The notes under the pieces were generated by a model. That model was not told the DNA's origin and ran no database searches. It saw only the letters and a program-made list of their open reading frames with translations. A stretch of 64,000 nucleotides of DNA from Paenibacillus tianmuensis (GTDB taxonomy: Bacteria > Bacillota > Bacilli > Paenibacillales > NBRC-103111). The DNA lies in contig NZ_FMTT01000023.1 of the NCBI RefSeq assembly GCF_900100345.1, positions 19,876 to 83,875 of the forward strand, in the 5' to 3' direction. Shown piece by piece: positions 1 through 8,192 of the stretch (positions within the stretch are counted from its first letter, which is position 1; every line of letters begins with the position of its first letter). Made by a program: the position numbers and the translations under genes.

Positions 1-1
1 T

Positions 2-631
2 GCAGACAACGCCAGTGAGTATGCGAAAGGGCTGGCGGCTTCTTTCAAAGAAACGTTCACGAAGGCCGGAGGGACGATCGTTGCCCAAGAAGCGTATGTC
101 GCGAAGGACACCGATTTCCGCGCGACATTGACTCGCATTAAATCGCTGAACCCGGATTCGATCTTTATCCCCGGCTATTATGAAGAAGTGGGCTTGATCG
201 TGAAGCAAGCGCGCGAATTGGGAATTACCATACCGCTTATCGGAGCTGACGGATGGGATTCTCCCAAATTAGTGGATTTGGCTGGCGCCGCTGCTTTGAA
301 TAATACGTATATAGCCAATCATTATTCGTCCGAAGACCCGGATAAGATGATTCAGGATTTTGTCCAAGCGTTCAAAGGCAAGTACAGCGGCAAAGCTCCG
401 GATGGGTTTAGCGCCTTGGGCTACGATTCGGTCTATTTGTTGGCGGACGGCATCAAGCGCGCGGGCTCGACCGACGGAAGCAAAATTAAGGACGCTTTAG
501 CGCAAACGAAAGATTTGCTGTTGGTTACCGGCAAAATTACGGTCGATAAGCAGCACAATCCGATCAAGACGGCAACTGTGCTGGAATATAAAGATGGGAA
601 GCAAACGTTTAGAACGAAAGTGAATCCATAA
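2..631 (+). CDS. livJ: Branched-chain amino-acid ABC transporter substrate-binding protein (5' partial)
   Basis: The reading frame is open at the left edge, so only the last 209 residues are present. The sequence fits the C-terminal lobe of a type I periplasmic-binding fold (Peripla_BP_6, LivJ/LivK): YAKGLAASFKETF, then an RIKSLNPDSIFIPGYYEE-type strand, and YDSVYLLADGIKRAGS before a terminal strand ending in RTKVNP. In Gram-positives this protein is a lipoprotein that delivers Leu/Ile/Val or related ligands to the LivHM permease. The four genes that follow encode the two permeases and two ATPases in standard order, which confirms the assignment. Whether it is livJ or livK cannot be told, and the exact ligand is unknown. 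Confidence 0.93.
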   Translation, partial: ADNASEYAKGLAASFKETFTKAGGTIVAQEAYVAKDTDFRATLTRIKSLNPDSIFIPGYYEEVGLIVKQARELGITIPLIGADGWDSPKLVDLAGAAALNNTYIANHYSSEDPDKMIQDFVQAFKGKYSGKAPDGFSALGYDSVYLLADGIKRAGSTDGSKIKDALAQTKDLLLVTGKITVDKQHNPIKTATVLEYKDGKQTFRTKVNP

Positions 632-644
632 AGCATTCGACAGG

Positions 645-676
645 GCCGTGGGGGGCCTCCTCCCGTGGCGCTTTTT
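645..676 (+). terminator. Intercistronic hairpin after the binding-protein gene
   Basis: GCCGTGGG at 645 pairs with CCCGTGGC at 662 (two G-T pairs) and is followed by GCTTTTT. It lies between the binding-protein gene and livH and looks like a partial terminator or mRNA stabiliser. Such an element would give more binding protein than permease. The role is inferred. Confidence 0.5.
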
Positions 677-719
677 GAAGATCAATCAAATTCGAGTCTG
701 AGCGGTTCGGAGGTTGAGT

Positions 720-1598
720 GTGATGGATTGGGCACAGCAAATTGTCAACGGCATTTCGCTCGGGAGCATTTATGCGTTAATTGCGCTGGGATACACGATG
801 GTTTATGGCATTATCAAACTGATTAATTTCGCGCATGGCGATGTCTTCATGATTGGTGCGTTTGTTGGCTTCTATGCCATTAAGGGATGGGGCATGGGCA
901 TCGTCCCCGCTTTGCTGCTCTCGATGGTGGTGTGTGCAATTCTTGGCGTGCTGATTGAAACGATCGCCTACAAGCGGCTGCGGAACGCGACGAGAATCGC
1001 TGCGTTGATTACGGCAATCGGCGTATCGCTTCTTATTGAATACGGCACGATTTATCTTCGTGGCGCCCAACCTGAAGCTTACCCGAGCGGATTCCCGAAT
1101 CAGTTTTTTACTATTTTTGGCGCCTCGATCAGCAGCCAATCGCTGTATATTTTGCTGATTTCTATCGTCTTAATGATCATTTTGCAATGGGTGGTGTATC
1201 GGACCCGAATTGGCAAGGCGATGCGCGCCGTATCTCATGACGCGGAAGCAGCACGTTTGATGGGCATCCATGTAGACCGGACGATATCGGCTACTTTCGC
1301 CATCGGTTCTGCACTGGCCGGAGCGGCAGGTGTTATCTTCGGGATGTACTATACGAAAATAGAACCGTTGATGGGCGTCGTCCCCGGACTCAAAGCTTTC
1401 GTTGCCGCTGTTCTGGGCGGGATCGGCATTATTCCCGGTGCCGTCATCGGCGGCCTCGTGCTGGGAACGGTAGAAACGTTTGTAAGCGCTTTGGGCTATT
1501 CTCCGTGGAGGGATGCCGCAGCTTTTATTATTCTTATTTTGATCCTGATTTTCAGACCGTCTGGCGTGCTGGGGAAAAATATGCGAGAGAAAGTTTAG
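720..1598 (+). CDS. livH: Branched-chain amino-acid ABC transporter permease LivH
   Basis: Inner-membrane permease of 292 residues in the BPD_transp_2 family. It opens with the conserved QQIVNGISLGSIYALIALGY segment, carries GIIKLINFAHGD, and has about eight hydrophobic helices. The loop with RTRIGKAMRAVSHD and AARLMGI is the usual site of contact with the ATPases. The frame could begin at TTG 714, but GGAGG at 709-713 sits well for GTG 720 or ATG 723. It is followed 13 bases later by livM in one operon. Confidence 0.95.
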   Translation: MMDWAQQIVNGISLGSIYALIALGYTMVYGIIKLINFAHGDVFMIGAFVGFYAIKGWGMGIVPALLLSMVVCAILGVLIETIAYKRLRNATRIAALITAIGVSLLIEYGTIYLRGAQPEAYPSGFPNQFFTIFGASISSQSLYILLISIVLMIILQWVVYRTRIGKAMRAVSHDAEAARLMGIHVDRTISATFAIGSALAGAAGVIFGMYYTKIEPLMGVVPGLKAFVAAVLGGIGIIPGAVIGGLVLGTVETFVSALGYSPWRDAAAFIILILILIFRPSGVLGKNMREKV

Positions 1599-1611
1599 GT
1601 GACGCATAGTG

Positions 1612-2562
1612 ATGAAAAATAAGGCAGCATTTTGGTTATTTCTCATTCTATCTGCAGTCATTTATGGCAGCGTTCAATTGCTGGTCAGCGTGGAATGGTT
1701 AACCCCTTTTTATACGAATGCCTTGATTTTTATCGCGATCAATATAATCTTAGCCGTCAGCCTGCATCTGGTCATTGGGATAACGGGGCAGTTTTCTATC
1801 GGCCATGCCGGGTTTTTAGCTGTTGGCGCCTATGTCGCTGCTATTGCGACCATGAAATTTCATCTTCCGTTTCCTGTCGCATTGCTAGCCGGAGGAGCCA
1901 TGGCTGCCTGTTCAGGCTTGCTGGTCGGCATACCGAGCTTGCGCCTGAAGGGCGATTATTTGGCGATTGCTACGCTGGGCTTCGGCGAGATTATTCGGGT
2001 CGTATTCATTAACATGGAATATGTCGGGGGCGCGGCCGGCATGCAGGTGGCGCATTTGACAACCTGGACAACGACGTTTTTATGTCTCTTTATGACCATG
2101 CTGGTCATTATGAACTTTACGAATTCAACACATGGACGGGCATGCATATCGATCCGTGAAAATGAAATTGCCGCCGATGCTATGGGGATCAACACCACGT
2201 ACTACAAAGTGGTCGCCTTTACGATCGGTTCATTTTTCGCGGGAATTGCCGGCGGGCTGTATGCCCATAACTTTTATATGATTCAACCGACAAATTTCGG
2301 GTTTTTGAAGTCGTTTGACATCTTAATCTTTGTCGTTCTGGGGGGGCTGGGCAGTTTGTCGGGCGCCGTCTTGGCGGCGATATTGCTGACCATTGTGTCT
2401 ACCTTCCTGCAAGGCTATCCGGAAACGCGAATGATTATTTACAGCGTCATCCTGATCGTTGTCATGCTGTATCGGCCACAGGGATTGATGGGGACCACGG
2501 AAATGACCTCATACTTGCGCAAGTGGACGGCGATGAAACGGAGGGATGCGTATGGAAAATAA
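1612..2562 (+). CDS. livM: Branched-chain amino-acid ABC transporter permease LivM
   Basis: Second permease of the importer, 316 residues with about ten hydrophobic segments. Family hallmarks visible are TGQFSIGHAGFLAVGAY near the N-terminus, LRLKGDYLAIATLGFGEIIR in the middle, and ENEIAADAMGI, the cytoplasmic coupling region. A GTG three bases earlier in frame is possible, but ATG 1612 reads MKNKAAFWLF and is preceded by AGGTGA. The 3' end overlaps the start of livG, which implies translational coupling. Confidence 0.95.
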   Translation: MKNKAAFWLFLILSAVIYGSVQLLVSVEWLTPFYTNALIFIAINIILAVSLHLVIGITGQFSIGHAGFLAVGAYVAAIATMKFHLPFPVALLAGGAMAACSGLLVGIPSLRLKGDYLAIATLGFGEIIRVVFINMEYVGGAAGMQVAHLTTWTTTFLCLFMTMLVIMNFTNSTHGRACISIRENEIAADAMGINTTYYKVVAFTIGSFFAGIAGGLYAHNFYMIQPTNFGFLKSFDILIFVVLGGLGSLSGAVLAAILLTIVSTFLQGYPETRMIIYSVILIVVMLYRPQGLMGTTEMTSYLRKWTAMKRRDAYGK

Positions 2563-3355
2563 CCCCTTGCTCCACGTTCGCGGTGTCGGTATGCAATTTG
2601 GCGGGTTGAAAGCCGTTTCCGGTCTTCATATGGAAATCCGCAAAGGCGAGCTGGTAGGGCTTATCGGACCGAATGGGGCCGGAAAAACGACCAGTTTTAA
2701 TTTGTTGACCGGTGTGTACGTACCGACAGAAGGAGAAATCTTACTTGAAGGAAAGCGACTGAACGGTCTTGCTCCTTATCAAATTACCCGCATGGGTATT
2801 AGCCGAACTTTCCAAAATATTCGCCTTTTTAATGAGATTTCCGTATTGGACAACGTGAAAATCGCCTACCATTCCTTGGCCAAGCATTCGATGGTGAGCT
2901 CTATTTTGCGGCTTCCGTCCCATTTTGCCGGTGAGAAAGAAATGGAAGAGAAGGCGATTCAGTTTCTGCGGATGTTCCAATTGGAAACTTGCATGCATGA
3001 AACGGCTAAGAACTTGCCTTACGGACAACAGCGCCGTCTGGAAATCGTCAGGGCGTTGGCCGCCGGGCCCAAGCTGCTCTTGCTGGACGAACCTGCGGCA
3101 GGCATGAATCAACAAGAGACGCGCCAGCTCATGGAATTGATCGCGTTTATCCGCCATGAACTGGATTTGACGATTTTGTTGATTGAGCACGATATGAAGC
3201 TGGTCATGGGCATCTGCGAGCGGATTTACGTACTGGATCACGGACAGCTTATTGCGCAAGGAACGCCGGAGGACATCCGCAACCATGTCAAGGTGATCGA
3301 GGCCTACTTGGGAGAGGAGGTAGCAAGTAACCATGTTGAACGTGGAGCAAATTGA
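2552..3355 (+). CDS. livG: Branched-chain amino-acid ABC transporter ATPase LivG
   Basis: ATP-binding subunit of 267 residues. Walker A is GPNGAGKTT, the signature is LPYGQQRRLEI (the Gln/Tyr variant typical of LivG), Walker B is KLLLLDEPAAGM and the switch His is in LLIEHDM. The C-terminal NHVKVIEAYLG is the LivG-specific tail. ATG 2546 is also in frame, but GGAGG at 2540-2544 is correctly spaced for ATG 2552. It overlaps livM upstream and livF downstream, so translation is probably coupled. Confidence 0.95.
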   Translation: MENNPLLHVRGVGMQFGGLKAVSGLHMEIRKGELVGLIGPNGAGKTTSFNLLTGVYVPTEGEILLEGKRLNGLAPYQITRMGISRTFQNIRLFNEISVLDNVKIAYHSLAKHSMVSSILRLPSHFAGEKEMEEKAIQFLRMFQLETCMHETAKNLPYGQQRRLEIVRALAAGPKLLLLDEPAAGMNQQETRQLMELIAFIRHELDLTILLIEHDMKLVMGICERIYVLDHGQLIAQGTPEDIRNHVKVIEAYLGEEVASNHVERGAN

Positions 3356-4037
3356 TGTGTACTACGGGCATATTCAAGCTCTGAAAGGGGTCACGCTGGA
3401 TGTTCGTCATGGAGAAATTGTTACCTTGATTGGAGCCAACGGGGCAGGCAAAAGTACGCTTCTGAAAACGATTTCCGGTCTGCTGAAGCCTAACCGAGGT
3501 TTCATCCATTATACCGGCGTTTCGATGAACGAGAAAACGGCGCAAGATATTGTCAAAGCGGGAATTTCCCATGTACCGGAAGGCCGCCGTGTGTTTGCGA
3601 ATATGTCCGTGCTGGAAAATTTGGAATTGGGCGCCTACGTCAGAAGAGATACAATGGGTATTCGGCATGATTTGCAAAAAGTATTCGAACTCTTCCCGCG
3701 TCTGCATGAGCGTCGCAAGCAGCTATCCGGGACGCTGTCCGGCGGTGAACAGCAAATGTTAGCTATGGGACGGGCGCTGATGGCGCGCCCCAAGCTCCTG
3801 CTGCTTGACGAGCCTTCCATGGGGCTTGCGCCGCTGCTCGTGAAAACGATTTTTGCCATTATCGAAGAAATCAATCGCAACGGCACGACTGTTCTGCTAG
3901 TGGAACAAAATGCCAATCTGGCGTTATCCATCGCCACCCGCGTTTATGTCATTGAAACAGGCAGCGTCGTCCTTTCCGGCACGCCGGAGGAGTTAGCCTC
4001 CAGTGAGCAGGTCAAGATGGCTTATCTTGGCAGTTAG
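3333..4037 (+). CDS. livF: Branched-chain amino-acid ABC transporter ATPase LivF
   Basis: Second ATPase, 234 residues. Walker A is GANGAGKST, the signature LSGGEQQ, Walker B KLLLLDEPSMGLAP, and the switch region LVEQNA. The start overlaps livG by 23 bases and has an AGGAGG site upstream near 3317. LivF pairs with LivG as the nucleotide-binding heterodimer. It is the last gene of the operon and is followed directly by a strong hairpin terminator. Confidence 0.95.
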   Translation: MLNVEQIDVYYGHIQALKGVTLDVRHGEIVTLIGANGAGKSTLLKTISGLLKPNRGFIHYTGVSMNEKTAQDIVKAGISHVPEGRRVFANMSVLENLELGAYVRRDTMGIRHDLQKVFELFPRLHERRKQLSGTLSGGEQQMLAMGRALMARPKLLLLDEPSMGLAPLLVKTIFAIIEEINRNGTTVLLVEQNANLALSIATRVYVIETGSVVLSGTPEELASSEQVKMAYLGS

Positions 4038-4080
4038 CTGTTTGCAATTGCAAAAGGGGAAAAGGAACGCGTATTAAACA

Positions 4081-4114
4081 AAACTCCCTCGCTGAACGAA
4101 CAGCAAGGGAGTTT
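4081..4114. terminator. Terminator between convergent livF and the CHAT-like gene
   Basis: AAACTCCCTCGCTG pairs with CAGCAAGGGAGTTT around a six-base loop, with one mismatch. A-rich and T-rich flanks on the two sides make it usable in both directions. It separates two convergent genes. Confidence 0.8.
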
Positions 4115-4144
4115 GTCTGCAATCTTAAGGTTTCTTCCAAAGTC

Positions 4145-4717
4145 TCATTTTCTACTAGATTGCTGCGCATTTTCATATAGCTGATACATATCCATCTCCG
4201 CGTCCAGAGACTTGGCGTTTTGGAAAGCTTCCTTGACGCTTCGTTTGTTCTGAATGAGGTCGTAGAAAAGCCTCAGAACAAACATAAGCGCGTCATTTCC
4301 ATCTGGATAATCATTTGGCCCGATATAGACTTCGCAACCACTGTCGAGAAATGCTTGTGCCGTCTCTAGTTCACCCACTGAGCATCCGGTGCCGATTACT
4401 GTTTTTCCTGCCAGCTTGGCAAAGCGTCTGATCTCCTCCGGCCCGAAGTTACCCTTGGGTTCTCCCGGTTCATAGATACTTTCATCCAGCTCTGGCATGA
4501 TGAGTTGACCTTCATCGCCATGAAAGCTAAGAATGATCAAATCCGTATTCGGATACAGGTCCTTACCGGATAGGATATCAATTAGATCATTCGGTCTGCC
4601 AATCCAATAAGTAAAAACTCTTGCACCAAAATACTCCAGAGTGGCTCGGATTGCTTGGACTTCCATATCGCAATCAGGTCCGCATACCAATGCTACGTTC
4701 ATTTCAGGCTTACTCAT
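4145..4717 (-). CDS. Stand-alone caspase/CHAT-fold-like protein
   Basis: A 190-residue soluble protein without signal peptide. The layout resembles the clan CD peptidase fold: strand LIILSFHGDEG with a His-Gly (His66), then TVIGTGCSVGELETAQAFLD with Cys112 after a strand, then GCEVYIGPNDYPDGNDALMF and FYDLIQNKRSVKEAFQNA, which mirrors the end of CHAT domains. I recall homologues carrying misleading database names, so the family function is uncertain. ATG 4732 is in frame, but the GGAGGAT overlapping it is the ribosome site for ATG 4717. It is a single gene convergent with livF. The enzymatic activity is inferred from the motif layout only. Confidence 0.6.
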   Translation of the reverse strand: MSKPEMNVALVCGPDCDMEVQAIRATLEYFGARVFTYWIGRPNDLIDILSGKDLYPNTDLIILSFHGDEGQLIMPELDESIYEPGEPKGNFGPEEIRRFAKLAGKTVIGTGCSVGELETAQAFLDSGCEVYIGPNDYPDGNDALMFVLRLFYDLIQNKRSVKEAFQNAKSLDAEMDMYQLYENAQQSSRK

Positions 4718-5029
4718 CTTCTTATCCTCCATATGATCTCAATTTTTGTATAAATAATAGAGTACACTCATATGGAGGTCCTCGGGCTTTGGGGCTAGAG
4801 GCTATACGTTACATCTGATCTCGGATCATTGAAAAAACTCCTTTTTTTTGATTTTTTATATTTTACCATTTGACAAAAATGAATGCAAACGGGGTAGACC
4901 AGCGTAGCTGACACCACCCGCCCGAGGCTATTTGCATGTGGATGGTTATCCCCGTTATCATAAAGTGACAGGGGTCACGCTGGTGGGATGCTGGGCGCAT
5001 GCGCGGCGCAAATGAGGAGGAAAATACCA
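4718..5029. other. Divergent intergenic region
   Basis: 312 bases between the minus-strand CHAT-like gene and the plus-strand serine hydrolase. The first half is AT-rich and probably carries the CHAT-like promoter. AGGAGG at 5015-5020 is the ribosome site of the hydrolase. No gene was seen here. Confidence 0.5.
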
Positions 5030-6477
5030 ATGAACAATCGGGAATGGTCGCAATCGTTTGAAAAGTATATGAGAAAGACAATGGAAGCTGTTCCGCTCGC
5101 AGGGGCGTCCGTCGGCCTAGCCAAGGATGGGGAGCTTGCTTATCATCAGGGGTTTGGATACCGGGATATAGAGGAGAAAGCTGAAATTACGCCAGATACT
5201 ATTTTTGGAATTGGTTCGGTGACGAAGTCGTTTACGTGCGTGGCGCTTATGCAGTTACAGGAAGCTGGAAAGCTATCGGTTCACGAACCAGCGGTAAACT
5301 ATTTACCTGAATTTCGACTGAAGGATGGTCAAAGTGTGGAAAATATCACGATCCACCATTTTATGACACACACATCGGGGATACCTGCGTCGCCTTCTTT
5401 AGGATACGCAATGAAACGCACGATGCTGGGTGATCCTGCTGTTGATGAACTGGATTACGATATTGAACAACATGAGCCGATTGATACATATGAAGAACTG
5501 ATGGATTATATCGCCTCGTTGGATTTTGAATTGCTGGGGCCACCTGGTTCTCTCCCCGACTATAACAACGACTGTTATGCCTTGTTAGGTGCCATCATTG
5601 AGCGGGTGAGTGGTATATCATATGAACAATATGTGATTAAGAGCATATCCTGGTGCCCGTAGGAATGACACGCAGCGTATTTACTCCTAAGGAGGTAGCC
5701 GAGTTTACGAACGTCTCTATAAATTACGCCAACAGAATGACCAATGGAACAAGCGAGGTGTATGCTGCCCCCATCTGGTGGGATGCACCAGCTATGCGTG
5801 CGGCAGGATTCCTCAAGTCAACAATCCGGGATATGCTACGCTACACGGAGATATTTCGAACAGGTGGAATGGTAGGGGAACAGCGGATCTTGTCTGCCGC
5901 CAGTGTAGACCAGATGGTGAAGCCGCACGTTAGAGTAACTGCGAATTCCTTTTACGGATATGGGCTGGAGATTCATCCTGACTATCACGGCTTATCATTA
6001 GTAGAGCATTCGGGTGGTTTGAAGAGTATTTCAGCTGAGATGTTCATAGCGAAAGAAACAGGGTTGACAGGGATGATACTAAACAATACGGGCAATGCTC
6101 CTTCTTCGGAAATGTTGTCCCGGTTGGTGTGCAGTATCCAATCCTTGCCTATTGAAACGCCTCTTTACACCTACGATGATTATGATGTCACTGCCGATCG
6201 TCTGCCTGATTATGCAGGGAAATATATGGCGTTCGCTGGTATGGGTGGTGTGTCGGTTGCACAGGAAAACGGCAACCTGGTTGTAAGTATCATGGATGGC
6301 GAGCCTCTTCCGATGAGAGCCATTGCTAGAGATCATTTTTTGACAATACTTGAAGGCTCGGAAACGGAGGTGCGATTTTTCCGAGATTCGGAAGGACATG
6401 TGAATGCAGTTAGCGTAGGTGGATTATTTACAGTGAGGAAGTGGAAGGGAGCCCGTGCTGAACAGGGACAATTTTAG
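5030..6477 (+). pseudogene. Serine hydrolase (class C beta-lactamase family), frameshifted
   Basis: Two overlapping frames make one beta-lactamase-family protein of about 480 residues. The N-terminal part has the S-x-x-K nucleophile in GIGSVTKSFT and the Y-x-N motif in PDYNNDCYALLG. It breaks near 5655 at KSISWCP-stop. The other frame resumes with LVPVGMTRSVF, which is exactly the expected continuation, and runs to 6477 through YGYGLEI and a C-terminal lipocalin-like region. ATG 5030 has AGGAGG ten bases upstream. No signal peptide is seen. A one-base error or a real mutation would equally explain the break. If intact it would act as a D-aminopeptidase or esterase-like hydrolase of unknown substrate. 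Confidence 0.85.
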
Positions 6478-6594
6478 CAGTTTGCGAAGCGTCTTGGAAC
6501 GTTTTAATTCTTTGGACCAGCCTACCGCGTACCACACACATGGAAAGGTTTCATAATCCTCGCTGTGGTTTTCCCGATACTGAATATCTGTCAT
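6424..6594 (-). pseudogene. N-terminal fragment of a Rieske-type oxygenase
   Basis: The minus strand reads MTDIQYRENHSEDYETF followed by CVWYAVGWSKELKRSKTLRK and stops soon after. This matches the first 35 or so residues of aromatic-ring-hydroxylating oxygenases, which begin with a WYaVG-x-S-x-EL motif before the Rieske Cys-His pairs. A good GGAGG lies seven bases before the ATG. The Rieske domain itself is absent, because the fragment runs into the 3' end of the serine hydrolase. It is a truncated relic. Confidence 0.5.
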
Positions 6595-6807
6595 TAGAAG
6601 TTCCTCCAGTCCTGCAAGTCATAGGTAGTAGTGAAGGGAGACCTAATTATTGTAGACCAATGGTAACATTTGGGGCTTGGTAGTTATGATTCGGGTGGAT
6701 TATGTTATGTCGAAATGTTAATAGAAAAGATAGGAACAGAGAATCTATTGAATTTAATAACAAAATAGTAAAATATAGGTGAAACAAATATCTGGGAGGG
6801 GTATTTT
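6595..6807. other. Intergenic region upstream of a small secreted protein
   Basis: AT-rich stretch with GGGAGGGG at about 6794-6800 as ribosome site for the next gene. No other feature was recognised. Confidence 0.4.
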
Positions 6808-7161
6808 ATGAAACGGATAGGCAAACTACTTCTCTGCGCAGTCTTAACATTTTCGTTAGCATCAGGAGTTGCTTCTGCAGCAGAGTCAAACGTAAAGCAA
6901 ACTGTACAGAGCCAGGATCAAAGTGTAGATGTTGAATGGATAAACCTCAAGGTGGGAGAAAGTTTATATCTTTTTGCTAAATTCCCAGGAGACACTTCGA
7001 TTAAAACTGAAGTCATATCAGGCACATCGGTTAGCATATATCCCCATATTTGGTTCAAGATATTAAAAATTTACGCTGTTGCGTATTCTGAAGGTGAGAC
7101 GGTTGTGAGGGTTACAACACCGGGAAAAGTGACCGAAAAACATTTTGTTGTATCCCGATAA
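6808..7161 (+). CDS. Small secreted protein of unknown function
   Basis: A 117-residue protein starting with a clear Sec signal peptide: MKRIGKLLLCAVLTFSLASG and a likely cleavage after ASA near residue 24. The mature part is about 90 residues, predicted mostly beta, with no Cys and no lipobox. Its layout (GESLYLFAKFPGD, then TVVRVTTPGKV) suggests an Ig-like or pilus-like small domain, but I do not recognise the family. ATG 6808 has a strong GGGAGGGG upstream. It is monocistronic and followed by a hairpin terminator. Confidence 0.75.
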   Translation: MKRIGKLLLCAVLTFSLASGVASAAESNVKQTVQSQDQSVDVEWINLKVGESLYLFAKFPGDTSIKTEVISGTSVSIYPHIWFKILKIYAVAYSEGETVVRVTTPGKVTEKHFVVSR

Positions 7162-7188
7162 TGTTTAACTCACGGCATATTTTTGAGA

Positions 7189-7218
7189 AGAGCGGCGACG
7201 GATGTCGGCGCTCTTTTG
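7189..7218 (+). terminator. Rho-independent terminator
   Basis: AGAGCGGCGAC and GTCGGCGCTCT pair with one mismatch, followed by TTTGTT. It ends the small secreted-protein transcript and directly precedes the group II intron fragment. Confidence 0.8.
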
Positions 7219-7220
7219 TT

Positions 7221-7310
7221 GTACGCCCAGCATGGGCGTCATCTCTAGGGTGAAAGTCCCGAACGGGGGCTCGCGAGCGCCTACCGTAGCCAAGGGCTTG
7301 AAGAATATTG
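7221..7310 (+). ncRNA. Group II intron 5' fragment
   Basis: Starting right after a terminator T-tract, the sequence GTACGCCCAGCATGGGCG followed by CTCTAGGGTGAAAGTCCC is the typical 5' end and early domain I of a bacterial group II intron. Only about 90 bases can be assigned. No reverse transcriptase ORF, domain V or 3' end follows, so this is a truncated relic. Confidence 0.55.
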
Positions 7311-7361
7311 GGGAGATGGGATTTATCCCTTGTATATAGACATTATGGTATGATGAATTAG

Positions 7362-7985
7362 ATGAAAATTGAAGAAGCAAAGGAGAGGTTACGCCAGCAT
7401 ATCGGGGAAGTCGATTCCGTTTTCCACGAAATCCTATCGGATGTCGTTCATATTGACGTCCACTTCATAAAACCGACTCCCGAACGCAATTAGTATACTT
7501 TATTCACAACGGGCATGAGCTTTATGCCCATGAATACGCCAGAAGGAGCGGAAGGCTACGAATACGCGGAATTGATGATCTGCTTGCCGCCGGATTGGCG
7601 GATCTCGCAAGAAGATTTACAAAATCCGGATCACTATTGGCCTATTCGATGGCTGAAAATGTTGGCCCGTTTTCCTCATGATTACGACACTTGGCTAGGC
7701 TGGGGGCATATGATACCTAATGGAGATCCGGCCGAACCGCTATCGCAGCAAACGGGAATGAGCGGAATCATTTTGCTGCCTCCCCTTGAAGTGAACGAAG
7801 ATTTTCTTTCGCTAGACATGGAGGATGGGCGGACCGTACACTTCTATGCCATCGTCCCTCTCTATTCGGAAGAAATGGACTTCAAGTTGAAGCACGGCAG
7901 CGACCCGCTGCTGGATAAGTTCGACGAATACGGCATTAACGAGATTATCGATTTGAATCGGCGCAATACGTGCAAAGCTGGCTAG
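7362..7985 (+). pseudogene. SUFU-domain protein interrupted by an in-frame TAG
   Basis: ATG 7362 opens MKIEEAKERLRQHIGEVDSV and continues through VVHIDVHFIKPTPERN to a TAG at 7491. The same frame then continues TLFTTGMSFMPMNTPEGAEG, YEYAELMICLPPDW and so on to 7985. Together this is a complete Suppressor-of-Fused domain protein of about 207 residues. The TAG replaces what is normally a tyrosine. Bacterial SUFU proteins are frequent immunity proteins of polymorphic toxin systems. A second SUFU-like gene follows at 8193. A terminator at 8009 follows directly. Mutation, sequencing error or stop-codon readthrough are all possible. Confidence 0.85.
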
Positions 7986-8008
7986 AAATTTTGGAAGCAA
8001 ATCACATG

Positions 8009-8038
8009 CAAAGAGAGGATAACGCTATCCTCTCTTTG
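8009..8038 (+). terminator. Terminator after the SUFU gene
   Basis: CAAAGAGAGGAT and ATCCTCTCTTTG form a perfect 12-bp stem around AACGCT. The T-tract is weak. Confidence 0.7.
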
Positions 8039-8039
8039 G

Positions 8040-8183
8040 AGCATATACTATTACTCCAATATTTACAAAAATCCATATAATTTTGAAGATGAAGAGTTAG
8101 TTAGTTGGGCTAGAGATCTGGAGAGATTCGCCGCCGTCGAGCGCGATACCGGCCCAAACTTTAAACTGAGAGAAGACCAATAA
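8040..8183 (+). pseudogene. Possible C-terminal remnant of an unidentified protein
   Basis: An open frame without its own start reads NPYNFEDEELVSWARDLERF and then AAVERDTGPNFKLREDQ before TAA 8181. It is placed directly upstream of a SUFU-like immunity gene, where the C-terminus of a polymorphic toxin would normally sit. The family is not recognised and the toxin idea is only positional. Confidence 0.25.
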
Positions 8184-8192
8184 AGAAAAAAG

